A program made the position numbers and the translations under genes. A DNA stretch of 64,000 nt from Phialocephala subalpina (taxonomy: Eukaryota; Ascomycota; Leotiomycetes; Helotiales; Mollisiaceae): the NCBI GenBank assembly GCA_900073065.1, contig FJOG01000001.1:3520827-3584826 (forward strand). Direction: 5' to 3'. The notes beneath the pieces are model-generated. The model was not told where the DNA came from, ran no database searches, and was given only the letters and a program-made list of their open reading frames with translations. Shown here piece by piece: positions 24,616-37,155 of this stretch. Numbering within the stretch: the stretch's first letter is position 1; every line of letters begins with the position of its first letter.

Positions 24616-25332
24616 TGCTTCCCACTCTCCTTTTCTCTTCTCGAATTCTCTTTTCGTGTCGCCTCTTAAGCTCCGGTCTTCTCGCCTAGGCAGGCCTCAA
24701 TATATTGCAAAATGGTGAATGTTCGTGTGTTCGTAAGTTGCTATTGTTGCCTGAGCGAATCTATGTACAAAGAAGCTGGCGCTTGCTCTGGTTTTACAGA
24801 CTACGTTGGTGCATGGAAGCTGCAACCAAAGGTCTCGAAGCGAGCCGACCGGCCCCGCGCAAGGCTGACAATTCACGGGCTGTGTGACGGTAAGGAGTCA
24901 CTCGAGGCTGACAAAAATGGTTCTGGAAGCGGAGAGTCATAAAGACTCATTTTGATCCTTGGGGGGTTGGCTTTTAAGGATCCCGAGATGAGCATTGCAG
25001 GGGGAAGCCCTGAAACAATTCACGACTCGTGGCGAAGACAAGAGAAGTCTTTGAAGAAATTTCATTGCTGATGTTACATCGAAGAAAGATCATTATCTTC
25101 ATCTCCCATGCCAAGTGCCGCCTCCCCATACGCTCCAGTTCAATGCAAGCTCTCAAACCATGCAAACTCATCGATCGTGAAGTCGGCATCCGGCAGAAAT
25201 TATCATTAACGCCATGCCATGAATCCCGCCCCCTTCCTTTGCCATATATTTTGTCATCCCCTTCCGTATGATTACGCCGCTTTGACCTGATCTGTCTCTC
25301 TCCATCATAAAAGTGCGATTTGATGCGATTGT
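24616..25332. other. Intergenic, no gene seen
   Basis: This is the upstream region of HEL2 and the downstream region of the SWIB gene. It holds only short frames without motifs. Confidence 0.5.
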
Positions 25333-26340
25333 CTATTCCTCCTCAACGTCGTAAAGTTGCTTCCCCAGTATCTTGTTCATGGTGAACATGTGGACTTTGT
25401 CTTGCTTGAAAACTAGCTGCATCTTCTCGTCGCATAGGATCTGGCGCTTGTCATTCGGATCTTGAAGGTCTCGCTCTTTGATATACACCCATATCTTCTT
25501 GACGACTTGAGGTCTCGAGAGCTGTGTCTTGTCAGCAAATCCAATCGTGGAGACAAGCACAAAGCCACTCACCGTAGCTTCACCAACCAAATCCGCCAAC
25601 GGAGCAGAAAGATGATACAGCTTATGAAAGCCCCCCTTCTTAACCTTCTCCTTAACCTCCCCATCACTACCAACCTCCTCAAGCCCACTATCATCATCCG
25701 CCTTGACCTTCTTCTCACTCTTCTTCCTCGGCTTCTTAGCGGGTTTCTTGGGCGTCTTCTTATTCGCACCACCCCTCGTAGCTCTCTGCGACCTATTCTC
25801 CTGCGCCTGCAACATAGCCGCTAGCTTCGCATCATCCACCGGCTTGTTCTGCTTCCGCTTCTTCTTTGGAGGAGAGACTTCATCGGAATCGGATTCTGGC
25901 TCGATCTTGGGGACTGAGGCAGAGGGGGTAGAGACATCGCGGGAGCTAGGGGGTGTGCTTTCGTTCTTGACGCTGACTTCTTGTTTGACATGGCCGTTTG
26001 TAGTTGGGGTTTCGACTGAGGGTTCAGGTTCTGCTGCTTTGGTTTCGGCAATTCGAAAGCGCTCTAGAATTAGGCCTTTGACGGCCACCTAGTTGAATAT
26101 TAGCTGTCTGGTACTTTCGCGGCAGACAGGGGCAAGTCAACCTTCTGGTGTGATATGTCCTTGCCAAGGGTTGTGCCCAGCTCTTTCATAATCTGCTTGC
26201 GGGAGATCGTCGTCAGGTCGCCCTTGTTGAGGATGCCATCAATGATAGCGGAATATTGGGCCGTCTCTGCTGGTAATACTAGGGATTTTGTTAGCCGGAT
26301 GTCCTCTTGTCAGAGTGTACAATGTGGTCTTACAGGACAT
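25333..26340 (-). CDS. DEK_C and SWIB/MDM2 domain protein
   Basis: Exons are 26340-26334, 26278-26142, 26088-25573 and 25521-25333, giving 282 aa. Exon 1 contributes only ATG TCC T. The N-terminus (TAQYSAIIDGILNKGDLTTI, then SRKQIMKELGTTLGKDISHQ) is a DEK_C-type helical domain. A long Lys/Glu/Pro-rich linker with nuclear-localisation-like PPKKKRK follows. The C-terminus is a SWIB domain (LSRPQVVKKIWVYIKERDLQ ... MNKILGKQLYDVEEE). The 51-nt intron at 25522-25572 keeps the frame open when unspliced, but its removal gives the family sequence GEATLSRPQVV. Yeast relatives are Tri1 and Uaf30, the latter a subunit of the RNA polymerase I upstream activation factor. A nuclear chromatin or transcription role is inferred. 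Confidence 0.87.
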
Positions 26341-27457
26341 GTTGGGCAAGCAAGCAGAGAGGGTTAGCAGGGTTGTGTATTGTGAGTTGTGGCTGTGGTT
26401 CGTGCTCGCAGAAGAACACCTGGTAGAGAGCCCAAGGGGAGGTGGTAGTAGAGGGTGTTGAGCTCTTCTTAACCACTAGTCCTCTAGTAAAGATGAGTCG
26501 GTAGCGGGGGTGTTCCTTGTTGAGGTGAATGCTGCAAGAGGAGTTCCGTATCGTATGCGGTTTGCAGATGAAACAAAGCAAAGGAGGAACAACTATGAGA
26601 TATTGTTCGCGATAGTTCTGAAAGGGTGTATCCCGTGGTAAGAGCCTCAATGGTGGGGGTTTGAAAGGTGGCTGGCAGGTAACCTGGGTGGAGGAGCTAG
26701 CTTTCAAAAAGTTAAAAACAAAGCTTTGAGGGACGTCCGCAGGGGAACAGTTCAGCTGAGAGCCAATAGAAGAGCTGGACGGATATCCCTCTTGTACGCA
26801 GACGTGGTTGACTATGTCCGGCGCTCTCTTCTCTGCTGACAAGGTATGCGCTGAGGTTTCTAGAGCAAAAGGTGAACTCGTCCAACCAATATTAGAGTCG
26901 CGCTATCGAAATTGGAGGAATACAAGGCTCAAGAATGAAGAGACTGAAGTTTGATGTAAGAGAAATCCGCTGTAAGTTTTGATAAGCTGGATCAAGTCCA
27001 TAAGATGTTACAATCCGGGGAAGCAAGCTCCGCGCTCTGTTCTCATGATGTGGCTGAAATGTTCAAGCCACAGTGCCGATCAAAGTTAGTTTAGCCACTT
27101 TCGATCTACATCCCGACGTTGACAGATGAAATGCAAGCAGCCTTTATCCCTTGGTATCCTTGAGAATCTTGTATCACATTTAATTGTAGTATTTTGGTGT
27201 GGTCCGGAGCACTTCGTGGGGTTTTTGTTGTTGTATTTGGGTGGCTATTTAGCGTCAACATATACGGGATGGGCCTCACGGAATGGCATCTAGCTGGCAT
27301 GATATTTCACGAATAGAATCCAGGATGGAAAGAATACGTCGCTGCTTAACGCCAATTTGAACAATGTGAAAACCGAATATTGTACAAGAGCTTCATACAT
27401 TTTCCCTCCAATCAAAACCAACTCCATTTTTGATACCCAAAGATCTGCCCTTCCCAC
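26341..27457. other. Intergenic between SWIB and IRE1 genes
   Basis: A 170-codon minus-strand frame (26330-26842) overlaps the SWIB start and looks like 5' leader rather than protein: it is rich in Pro, Ser and Thr and has no motif. No other candidate is seen. IRE1 lies on the same strand, so this stretch also holds its 3' end. Confidence 0.5.
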
Positions 27458-30400
27458 TCAAAGTCCTGCAGGTTCATAGTACTCCCTGAATCTATCGGAG
27501 TTGTCCCACCCAACCTCATAAACCACATTCCAGCAAGTGATAAGCAGATTCGGGAATTTCCTTGTCCAGAAGCTCAAATAACCGTCAGGCAAGGGTCCAA
27601 CATGCTCCTTCAAATGATCACTCATATCTTCATAGTGATTCTTCTTGTTTCGTAACGCTCGTAGAAGATCAAGCAGTCTTGTCCCCGTGTATTTGCGTTG
27701 CTTGCCCAACGAATCAACGAATTCCTTGCCGAGAGGCTTCAGGAAATCACTCCCGCATACAGCAGGGGCCCAGGATTCCAGAGTCTCGAGAGCCTCAGTT
27801 GGCGGATCACGCTTCTCCTTTTCGAAATGATCTGAGACGTCACAGAGAAAACTGAGACGCTTCTTCGCAGACCAAAAGAATGGATGTGCCATGACCTGGA
27901 GCGCCGAAGGACGTTCTCTCGGCTTATTAGCAAGCATGGATCCAATGAGATCTCTTGCTTCAAAAGCGTAGTCACCCAGTACATCAAGAGGATCGAGATC
28001 GAACTTGTCACGCCGAATGTTGACCTCGCGCATAAACTTGTCGCCACAGTCGAATGGATGGGAACCCTTTGTGAGAACGTAGAAGAAAACCAGGCCCAGA
28101 GAAAATATATCAATGGCGCGAGTCGCACGTCGATTGGGTAGCAGATCCGGATTCAGGGCAATCGAACCAGAATTACCATCTGTGCTGGCATCTACCATCG
28201 TATTGTGAGCGTTGTTGTCCCTGGCATCATCGTCAAGAAGAAGTTCTGGAGCACGCCAGCCATGTGTTCCCGCAGCGTGAGCAGTTGTTGCACGGAAAGA
28301 TGACTGCTCCACTTCGAGCTTTTTGCAGAGACCGAAGTCTGAAACAAGTAATCGAGGTTTGCCATCCTTGCCCATAGCAACCAGGATATTTGCTGGCTTC
28401 AGATCACGATGCACAATGCGAAGCTTGTGCAGATGCCCTAGACCGTTGGTGATCTGGTAGAGCACATTCGGCAAATCTCTCTCCCCAGCCTGTGCCAAAT
28501 CGCGGTGGAGGTGAGGCTTGGAAATAATGTCACCCAGGGACGCAGGACATAGCTCTAGGGCAATGTAAAGAAAACCGCCAGCCTGTTGTTGTGCAAAGTA
28601 GCGAATAACTACAAAACTATTAGCATGTTTTTACGACACGGTTGAAAGAATGACTCACCATTTGGATGATCATCACTCTCTCTGAGTAACTTTGTTTCTT
28701 GTGATGCGATGTCAAAGAATTGAATAAACATTCGCTTCACAGCCACCTCACGTCCATCAAAAACCCCTCGGAACACCATGGTGCCATTACTGCCCATGCC
28801 GATATTCTTATCGAGGTCGACTTCTAGAGCACCAATGCGAACAATGGGCCCAGAGACTTCTGTGGGATCACTTGGTATGGTAACGATGTCTGGTTCCATT
28901 ACTGGCTGTCTGCCCATGTTTTGAGCATCCCGAACCGCATCATCGACCGTTGGTGGAGGCTTGGCTTTTGGTGTGGCAGCGCCATCTTCGGAGATACCTT
29001 GGGAAGTGGCCCGTCCTTGTCCTTTCTTGTGCTTGACACCTCCACGACGACCTCTGTGGGCCTTCTTCTTTTCCTTTTCCGGAGACCCTGGGGGTTTCTC
29101 TTCGCCAGGAACTTCCAACTTGGCGGGTTTGGTCTCTTTCTCTATGAGCTGCCAATTGTCGACTACTTCTTTTTCTTGTGGTAGTTGTTGGGGTGTTTCA
29201 TCGATAATCACTGCGGGAGGGTCGTCCGACTCGCCCGGTAGTTTGATTTCTTCATCCTCAGGTATCTCGGGAAGTCGGTCGACATTGGCAATGCCCTTAA
29301 CTTCAGGATCTTCGACCATTCCCGTCAAGGCTTTGCCCCCGGTGTGTCTTCCAACCCATGAACGGAGTTCTCTTTGGTTGGTGAAGACAAAGATGAAAAA
29401 GATGATGATCCAGAACGGGTTTTTGACAAATTCCAACAGACTGTTAGCTGCCCATCTTGGCAGTGACTGCAGGCGATGCACCCAGGTTGGCCCTAGATAA
29501 GATGCAGGAGTATTTGGCGTGAATGTTTCCTCACTCTCGTTGGTATTCGGCAAGGGACCAGCAATTGTCAAGAGTCTTTCGGAATGGGCTCCCTCGATTG
29601 AGTGGATTCCCACTAACGCTTGGTCGAGTTGATCAGTATTCATAATATCCCACTGTGGTCCATGTTCAATCCATCCTTGCTGATTTATCTGTGCTTGTCG
29701 AGAGCCTTGAACGGCCCATGGATATGCCTTTCCCGACATTGCAAACCAGCTACCATCCTCGGTGTGGTTGAGGAAAATGCTAGCGGCACGATGATTGCTG
29801 GCCACTTCGTCTTCGACAATTGTTGGCATTGGTTGTGGAAGGATGATGAGTTCTGGGTCGCTCTTATCCCCCCAAGGTTTGGCAACATCGAAGACACGAA
29901 CGACAGGTGATGAGAGCTTGTGCATGAATCTTGGTGCTCGATCCTCATTGAATTGCTTCGACAGGTCTACTCCGTAAAAATTTCCATCGTGACCAGAGAA
30001 GATAAACTGATCGTCCAAAGACTGCTTATGCTGTGATTGAAGGTCTTGGTCGTAGTTGTTAGGGCTCCATTCCGAGAAAGTCAATGTCGCAATATGGCGT
30101 CCGTCTTTGCCTTGAATAGCAATAGTATATTCTGTCCGTCCGATGGTCAAAGTGGCTTGTGCAGGACATTCATCCGTCTCACCCCGACCGTTCGAAACTT
30201 GACACTGCTCGTTGATTATGGCACCTTGAGTGCCGTAGTAGTTGAGAACTTTTCCCGTATAGGCATCGATCGTAATCATCTGTGTCTTCTTCTCGCCTGT
30301 GTATACCACCGGTGGATCTTGACTGTAAGACCCCGACGTCTCCACCAAACCTTTCATCGTCAAACCAGTGTTCACCAATCCAGGCTTGGTTCCGTTGGGC

Positions 30401-31008
30401 CTGTACACGTAGAGAGCTCCATCGCGAGTTGGCTCCACAATCCACAGGTAATCGTCGATTGACTTTGGGTCATAGTCTTCATCGACGGGTGATCGAACTC
30501 GTCGATGGTATTTACTCTCCACCATAGGCGTTCCAAATGGAAACGCCCATTTCTCTTTGCCAGTCGTTCGATCCCTGGCATGTAATCTTCCATCGACGGT
30601 CGCCAGAAGCACAAAGTCTTCTACTTCCCAATCCTCAAGACTCCGCGCATTGTGCGGCGAGGTAAGTCCAGCATCTGTGATGCTGGACAGTCTTGCAGAA
30701 GGTGCTGCAACGGCGGTTTTTGCCGGAGCGAAAGTTGCGATGGCGCTCGCATCGTGTTTATGGTTGTTGTTTTTATTTCGGTTGACGCTGAAGGTGCTCT
30801 TCCCAGTCCGACCGAGAGAGGTTTCGAGAGGAGGTAGTTTCGTGACTTCGAGTACACGACTCTCGTGAGGTGATTCATGTCGCTGCTGAACTGCCGGACG
30901 TTGCTGCTGCTGAGCTTCGACCAGCCATGGTAGAAAGAGTATTGCTGCTGCGAAGAAGAAGAAGTTATTCACGACGTGACCCTCCCGAGGTGGCCGCCGT
31001 CGCGGCAT
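27458..31008 (-). CDS. IRE1: IRE1 unfolded-protein-response kinase/RNase
   Basis: Exons are 28659-31008 and 27458-28608, giving 1166 aa. The 50-nt intron (GTGAGT...TTTTGTAG) gives HPNVIRYFAQQQ. A signal peptide (about 1-32, AAAILFLPWLVEAQ) precedes a lumenal beta-propeller sensor (VLLATVDGRLHARDRTTGK and similar). The transmembrane segment is near residues 528-545 (PFWIIIFFIFVF), followed by an acidic and then basic linker. The kinase domain (from about 735) shows GSNGTMVFRG, VAVKRM, HRDLKPAN, DFG and WRAPELL. The C-terminal KEN ribonuclease domain includes KKNHYEDMSDHLKEHVG and FWTRKFPNLLITCWN. IRE1 sits in the ER membrane and, on misfolded-protein stress, splices HAC1/hacA mRNA. All catalytic motifs look intact. 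Confidence 0.96.
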
Positions 31009-32035
31009 TGTGGAACTTCAACGTTGCTGAATTGTAAGGGAGACAGAACGAGTCTGTCAAAAAGCTGACAATCCAACGGCCGAGAGGAGTGAGATGCCGC
31101 AAAAAGCGAAGTCTGCCAACGCGTTGGTCTGTTGATCGATGGCAGAGATGGCAGGTCTCTCCAGAGGGAGGAGGTTCGATAAATATGATGGCGAGTTGTG
31201 TGTTTCAGACAATCTATTCGAGCTTCGAGGTGTCGAAAAAGGACGACTTCGGCTACCGTAGCGTGGGTGATCCCGGCGCTAGAAGGTCCGAAACCATTAA
31301 GAGGACCGATAACTCTTTTACCAGAACTTTAAATGGAAGGGAGTTCTCCTGATCTCCTCACCTTCACTCTTAGATATTTTGCCAAAATCTGGCGGTGGTG
31401 GGCATTGGTGGTGTATCAACAGAAAAAGTGATGGCGGCACTTCGCTGTGTTTCTATTCCTTTTGCTGCCGCTTAGGGCTCAGCCGTCAGCTTACAGGATC
31501 GACCTATCACGCAACCTTCGTGCGACCGTCACAGGCTGATTCGTGTTACTTTGCAAATGGAACTGCAGTATCGCCTGGCGGCCAATCTTCAGCAAGGGGC
31601 TATGTTTTTTGTCTCGGCGACGATGGGCGACGGTAGGAATTGCCGAAAAGAAATTCAGTTGGGAATGTACAAATCCTAATCTGTATGCTCAATTGCTGGG
31701 ACGAGTCAGGAAATCATGATTCCGAAACCACGGTACATCATAGAAGGGATAAGAACCCGAGCTGTATGAAATGAAGTTTGTGTTGGGCGTGTACCCCACG
31801 GAATCACAAAGCTCTCCCCATATGATCAGCCCCCCCGCTACAAAGGAGTTGGGATCATTTCTGATTCAAGCCACCACATCCCAAACTAAACTGTTCCACC
31901 TTGCCGCAAATGTTTTGGGTCCAAATCGTGGTCTCGGGTTCATCCATTCATTATTGGTCTGCAATATGATCTATGGTATGGTACAAGGTCCGAACTTTTC
32001 GCTATTGCATTATACAGACTGCTTGTTTGCCTCAC
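31009..32035. other. Intergenic, no gene seen
   Basis: This stretch lies between the IRE1 start and the CCT2 stop. It holds short frames only (for example 31379-31636 and 31771-32070, plus) without motifs or clear splice partners. The first part is likely IRE1 promoter and leader. Confidence 0.5.
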
Positions 32036-33884
32036 TCACCGCTCACGTCTCCGTGGTGCACTGCGAATAATATTATCGACCCTCAAGAGAAGCTACACAT
32101 ATCAGCAAAGGGAAATATAGAGGCGGATCAAGAAACTTACTTCTGCAGCCTCCGAAGCAGATGAGACGACCGCCTTCTTCAGCTTGTAGCTCTCAATAAC
32201 CCCTAACTCCCGCATGTCTGCAATACCGCCTCCTGGGGTGAGCAGATCCAGACCGTAAGTCGTCATTCCATCATAAATGGCAGTACGAAGCTTGGCAACA
32301 AGGTCACTGGAGTCGTAGCCAGCGTTGTCGGCGAGAATGGTTGGCAATTGTCTGAGAGCAATGGCGAAAGCTCCAACAGCAATTTGTTTCTTGCCATCGA
32401 CCTTCAGTGCCGCTCCCTCCACCGCCTTTGCCATAAGCATCTCTGCACATCCGCCACCAAGAGTCGTTCTGGGCTCCTTGACCGTCTGTGATAGGACTGC
32501 AAGAGCATCATGCAGGGATCTCTCGGCTTCGTCAAGAAGTTGCTCAGTAGCTCCACGCAGGACAATAGTGCAAGCTTGACCTGCGGCTACTCCTGAGAAC
32601 CTGATCAGCGTATCCTCACCAATGATCACCTCCTCGATGAGATCGCAGTGTCCGAGCTTGACTTGGTCTGGGTGGTCGAATGTGGATGTGATCTCGCCAC
32701 CAGTCACCAAGGCCAATCTCTCGATGCCATCGAAATCGGCGTGCTCGATCGACATGATACCAGCATCTGAGAACAATTGCTCAGGCCAGTTGTAGATAAG
32801 CTGGCGGTTGATGAAGCAGTTTATGCCGTGTGCTTTGATCTTGTCCACCTTTGCCTTCATCTTGTCCTTCTCCGCCTTCTCTAACTCTGCAAGCTTGCCA
32901 GTCGATGTGACCTTGACCCTAGCACCAAAGATCTTAATCTTGTCGGTATCCATCGCTGTGTTTGCTACCAGGATCTTGGCCTTCTCTAACCGCTTCGGTT
33001 GATTGACACCAATCTTCTTGTCCAGAATGAATCCTTCGTCGAGATATGAGTCATTAAGCTTTCCTCCAGCCTTCTTGATGATCTGAATGTGACTCAAGTC
33101 TGAAGAACCCTTCATTCGTAGAACAGCATCGCATGCAAGCTCCGCGAAATGGTTTCGGTCTTGTGACAGGACTTTGGAGCTTAATGTCGTCCGCGCGATA
33201 GCTAGAAGGTCTTTTCTGAAGGCTTCGGTGTTGTTGCTGTGGTCTACCGCAGATTTCTCCAATGCTGCCAAAGCTGCATGGCTTGCTATTCTGTATCCCT
33301 CGATAATCGTCTGGGGGTGGATCTTCTTGTCTACCAGCTTCTCTGCCTCCCGTAATAACTCTGCAGCCAAAACTGTGACTGATGTGGTTCCATCTCCGAC
33401 TTCATCGTCCTGGACCTTCGAGATGTTGACTAAGACCTTCGCCGCTGCATTGTCGAGAGCAATAGATTTGAGGATTGTGGCGCCGTCATTGGTTACCATG
33501 ATCTCTCCTGTAGAAGCACTTTGGAGGATTTTATCCACTACAGGAAGTTAGCATAGGATTTCAAAGGATGCTTAGGAATCGAGGGAGCAGAGCTCTTTGA
33601 GAGCACGACTCCCTACGAAATAGTAGGTTCAGGAAAGGATATACATACTGCCTTTCGGGCCAAGGGTACTCTTCACTTGTAAATAATAAGCTGTTGGTCA
33701 TGTTGAAGCATTCAAATATGACATACCTAAATCCTGTTGTCTGTTAGCTATGAACTTTGGGGTTTTGGATAGAAAAACTTGCCCCAACAGCTATGGCTCC
33801 TACAAAAGCCGATAGACGAGCATTCTCTCCCTTCTCCTCTGTAGTTCCATCGTCAAAGATCTGTGTTGGGTTGAAGGACGCCAT
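32036..33884 (-). CDS. CCT2: CCT2, chaperonin TRiC/CCT beta subunit
   Basis: Exons are 33884-33783, 33733-33727, 33675-33649, 33537-32141 and 32092-32036, totalling 529 aa, the family's size. Exon 2 is a 7-nt microexon (GATTTAG) that supplies D-L plus one base; with exon 3 it rebuilds [15 protein letters not shown]. Conserved chaperonin signatures are present: the nucleotide-binding GPKGMDKIL, NDGATIL and VGDGTTSV, and near the end [12 protein letters not shown] and [14 protein letters not shown]. The sequence [20 protein letters not shown] is characteristic of the beta subunit. The protein is part of the eight-subunit cytosolic ring that folds actin, tubulin and WD40 proteins. Intron 1 (33782-33734) uses a GC donor (GCAAGT). 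The gene is intact. Confidence 0.95.
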
Positions 33885-34286
33885 GATTGTGGTTGAAAAG
33901 GTGGTATGGAGAGCTTCAACGCGTCCGTCGTCAAAATTTCGCGACTGAGGTTCGCAGCCTTCTCGAAAAAGCTCGCTAATTTAGCTCCTGCCCACAACTG
34001 GAAAAAAGTACCACGGAATCTAGGACATTTAGATCAACAGAACAAGTCATACTCTGACTCAACAGTTTTTTTCACTGTACATTATCTAGCTTGTCTCCCT
34101 CGATTTCGTTCTTCTCGAGTCAGAGACTCGCCAGAGCAGAAAGTTCCATCAAAATCAGGACAATCAAAGCCCGCAGCCGACCAAGTGGGGTAAATTTCAG
34201 AAATCAACCCGCACAAAACACGAACTACAAGATCGAGTGTACAACAACAGAGAAAGCCTGAGATCAAGTCGCATTAAACCGCAATC

Positions 34287-36627
34287 ATGGCGCCGAGTTT
34301 CGATCATCTGCCAGACCCGGAGGAGGACGATTACGATGAGGATGAGGAACTAGATTTTTCTGATCTACGAGAGAGATTCGAGGTTCAGCTGGAGCAAGGA
34401 CTGGATGCTTTTGTCGTTGTTGATGGGCTCCCAGAAGTTACCGCAGAGACGAAGCCAAAGTTGATCAAGTTCCTGAGACGGAAGTTGGAGCCTGTGGGAA
34501 AGGTCAGGGAGGAATCAATACACATGCCACTGGGTGAAGATGGCAAGTCCGAGAGGTAATTCAACCTTCGTGGGCCTAGTCTCTAATACTGATCACCTGC
34601 AGATTCGCATTCGTTGAGTATTCTACCGCGGCTGAAGCAATCGCCGCCTGCAAGCAACTCGACGGTGTCCCCCTCGACAAGAAGCATATCCTGAGAGTTA
34701 ACAAGTTGACGGATATTGAGCGATTTGGCCGAGAAGGACGTATCGATGAGCACTACACCCCACCACACATCGAGGAATTCAAGGAAAATGAGCATTTGAG
34801 ATCATATTTGGCAGACCCAAGCGGTCGAGGACGAGACCAGTTTGTTATGTACAAGGATGATAGGGTTCAGGTCTTCTGGAACAACGAGAAGGATGCGCCA
34901 GAGAGCATTGTGGATCGTCAACACTGGACTGAATCATTTGTACAATGGTCGCCGCAAGGTACATATCTCACCTCAATGCACCAGCAAGGTGTTCAGCTGT
35001 GGGGTGGACCATCATGGACCAGGCAAAAGCGTTTCGCCCATCCATTCGTCAACTTGGTAGACTTCTCGCCCGGAGAGAAGTACCTGACAACATGGTCGAA
35101 TCGTCCGATCGTCATCGGCGAAGAAGGCCACCCAGCCCTCTCAGTCGACGATGATGGCAAGAACTACGTGATTTGGGATATTGAGACCGGCAAGCCTCTT
35201 CGGTCATTCGCCAACATTGAGCTTCCTAGCAACAGCAACGATGAGAATGGTCAGCCTGTAAAGAGAAAGATTACCTGGCCAGCATTCAAGTGGTCGGCCG
35301 ATGATCAATATGTTGCACGTCTCACACAAGGCGCTTCAATCTCCGTCTACGAACTACCTCGCATGGGTCTCTTGGACAAGACATCTATCAAGATTGACGG
35401 TGTTATGGACTTTGACTGGGCACCAGCAACACCTCACAGAGATGGCGTCAAGACCTACGAGCAACTGTTCTGCTTCTGGACCCCCGAAATGGGCAGCAAC
35501 CCTGCAAAGGTCGGTCTGATGAGTATACCTTCCAAGGAGATCGTCAGAACCCTCAACTTGTTCAGTGTCACCGATGCTAAGCTTCACTGGCAATCAAATG
35601 CCGACTACCTCTGTGTCAAGGTCGACAGACACTCGAAGTCAAAGAAGAGTCTTGCTACCAGTTTGGAGATCTTCCGTGTCAAGGAGAAGGGAGTACCAGT
35701 CGAAGTTGTTGACTCGATTAAGGATACCGTCATCAACTTTGCTTGGGAGCCAAAGGGAGACCGATTCGTCATTATCACCACTGCCGAAGTTGTTACACCT
35801 TCAGCCGTTCCACCAAAGACATCAGTCGCCTTCTACTGCCCAGAAAAGGTCAAGGGCGCTGGTGTTGGTAACTTTAGACATATCCGAACATACGACAAGA
35901 AGAATAGCAATGCTATCTACTGGTCACCGAAGGGTAGATTCGTCATCGTTGCTACCGTTCACTCGCAACAGAGCTTCGACATGGAGTTCTTCGACATGGA
36001 CTTCGAAGGCGAGAAGCCAGAAAGTGACAAGGACCTTACTGCCAACCTGCAGCTCATGAACACTGCCGACCACTACGGTGTCACTGATATCGACTGGGAC
36101 CCTACCGGACGATTCGTCGCTACTAGTGCATCTATTTGGAAGCATGCTGTAAGTTTTGTCGTACCCTTTTCTCTTGAACAATGCTAACAAACCAACAGAT
36201 GGAGAACGGCTACCATCTGTACGACTTCAAGGGTGAGCAACTCCGCGAAGAGCCCGTCGAGAAGTTTAAGCAATGGCTCTGGAGGCCCCGACCACCAACG
36301 CTCCTCACCAAGGAAGAACAAAAGCAAATCCGCAAGAACCTCCGCGAGTACAGCAAGGTCTTCGAACAAGAAGATGCCGACCGTGGTGCCTCCGCCGATT
36401 TGGCCGTCGTCGAACACAGACGCAGATTGTTGATGGAGTGGTTGGCATGGAGAGAGGAGATCGAGCACGATGTCGCGGAGGAGAGGCAGGAGTTGGGTAT
36501 GCCACTTGATCCACTTGAGGGGCTTATCAAGAAGACTGCTACCGAGGCGGATGGAGAGGAAGAAGTCATTGAGATTGAGGAGCTTGTGGAGGAGATTGTT
36601 GAGGAGACTGAGGAGATTGTGTCGTGA
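34287..36627 (+). CDS. PRT1: eIF3b (PRT1) translation initiation factor
   Basis: Exons are 34287-34555, 34603-36148 and 36199-36627, giving 747 aa. The acidic N-terminus ([16 protein letters not shown]) precedes an RRM (FVVVDGLP ... [20 protein letters not shown]). A long beta-propeller then carries [34 protein letters not shown] and [17 protein letters not shown]-terminal helical region ([20 protein letters not shown]) binds partner eIF3 subunits in known homologues. eIF3b is a core scaffold of eIF3 on the 40S ribosome. Both introns are canonical and about 50 nt. It is divergent from CCT2, with about 400 bp between the two start codons, so the promoters may be shared. Confidence 0.96.
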
Positions 36628-37155
36628 GCGTGAGGCTTGTGTAGATTGTTTCTTCTTTCTTCCCTTTTCTCTGCTCTGATCATCTGATGGGCATGGAGTT
36701 TTTTGCTTTGCATGGATTCCGGAAGCTGCTGTCTTGCGATGGAGCTATGAGTGGATGCATAGACGATAAAAGCATAGCAAGAATCGAAAAATGACTATGA
36801 TTTGATGGCTGCTGCTGCTTTGTGAGGTCTGGTTCATTTGCTTGGCGTGGTGTTTGACTGCCGAAACGGAGCTCATCTTCTGTAACATCACCTTGCCCAT
36901 TGTATACCTTAAACACCTGCCGTGCCGTCACAACCGTCTTCAATCTATCTCGTTCTCTGCTGTTTCGGGACCGATGATATATGAATCACGTGTGTCAAGC
37001 TGCATTTACCCGTGCTCAGTCGGAAGTCCGTATCCGTATCCGCAATCGCAATTCTGTCTTCGAATTGGTAATCTCTCATTCGCTTCTTCAATTCTTTCAC
37101 TTCTCTTTCATCTCCAAAGTGCTCAAGTGCCAAGAATCATAGAAAGATAGACAAC
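36628..37155. other. Intergenic, no gene seen
   Basis: This contains the 3' end of eIF3b and the promoter region of the dehydrogenase gene, with a CT-rich stretch just before the latter. No motif-bearing frame is present. Confidence 0.5.

Noticed and set aside
26330..26842. 170-codon minus-strand frame
   Set aside because: It overlaps the start of the SWIB gene in another frame and looks like leader sequence.
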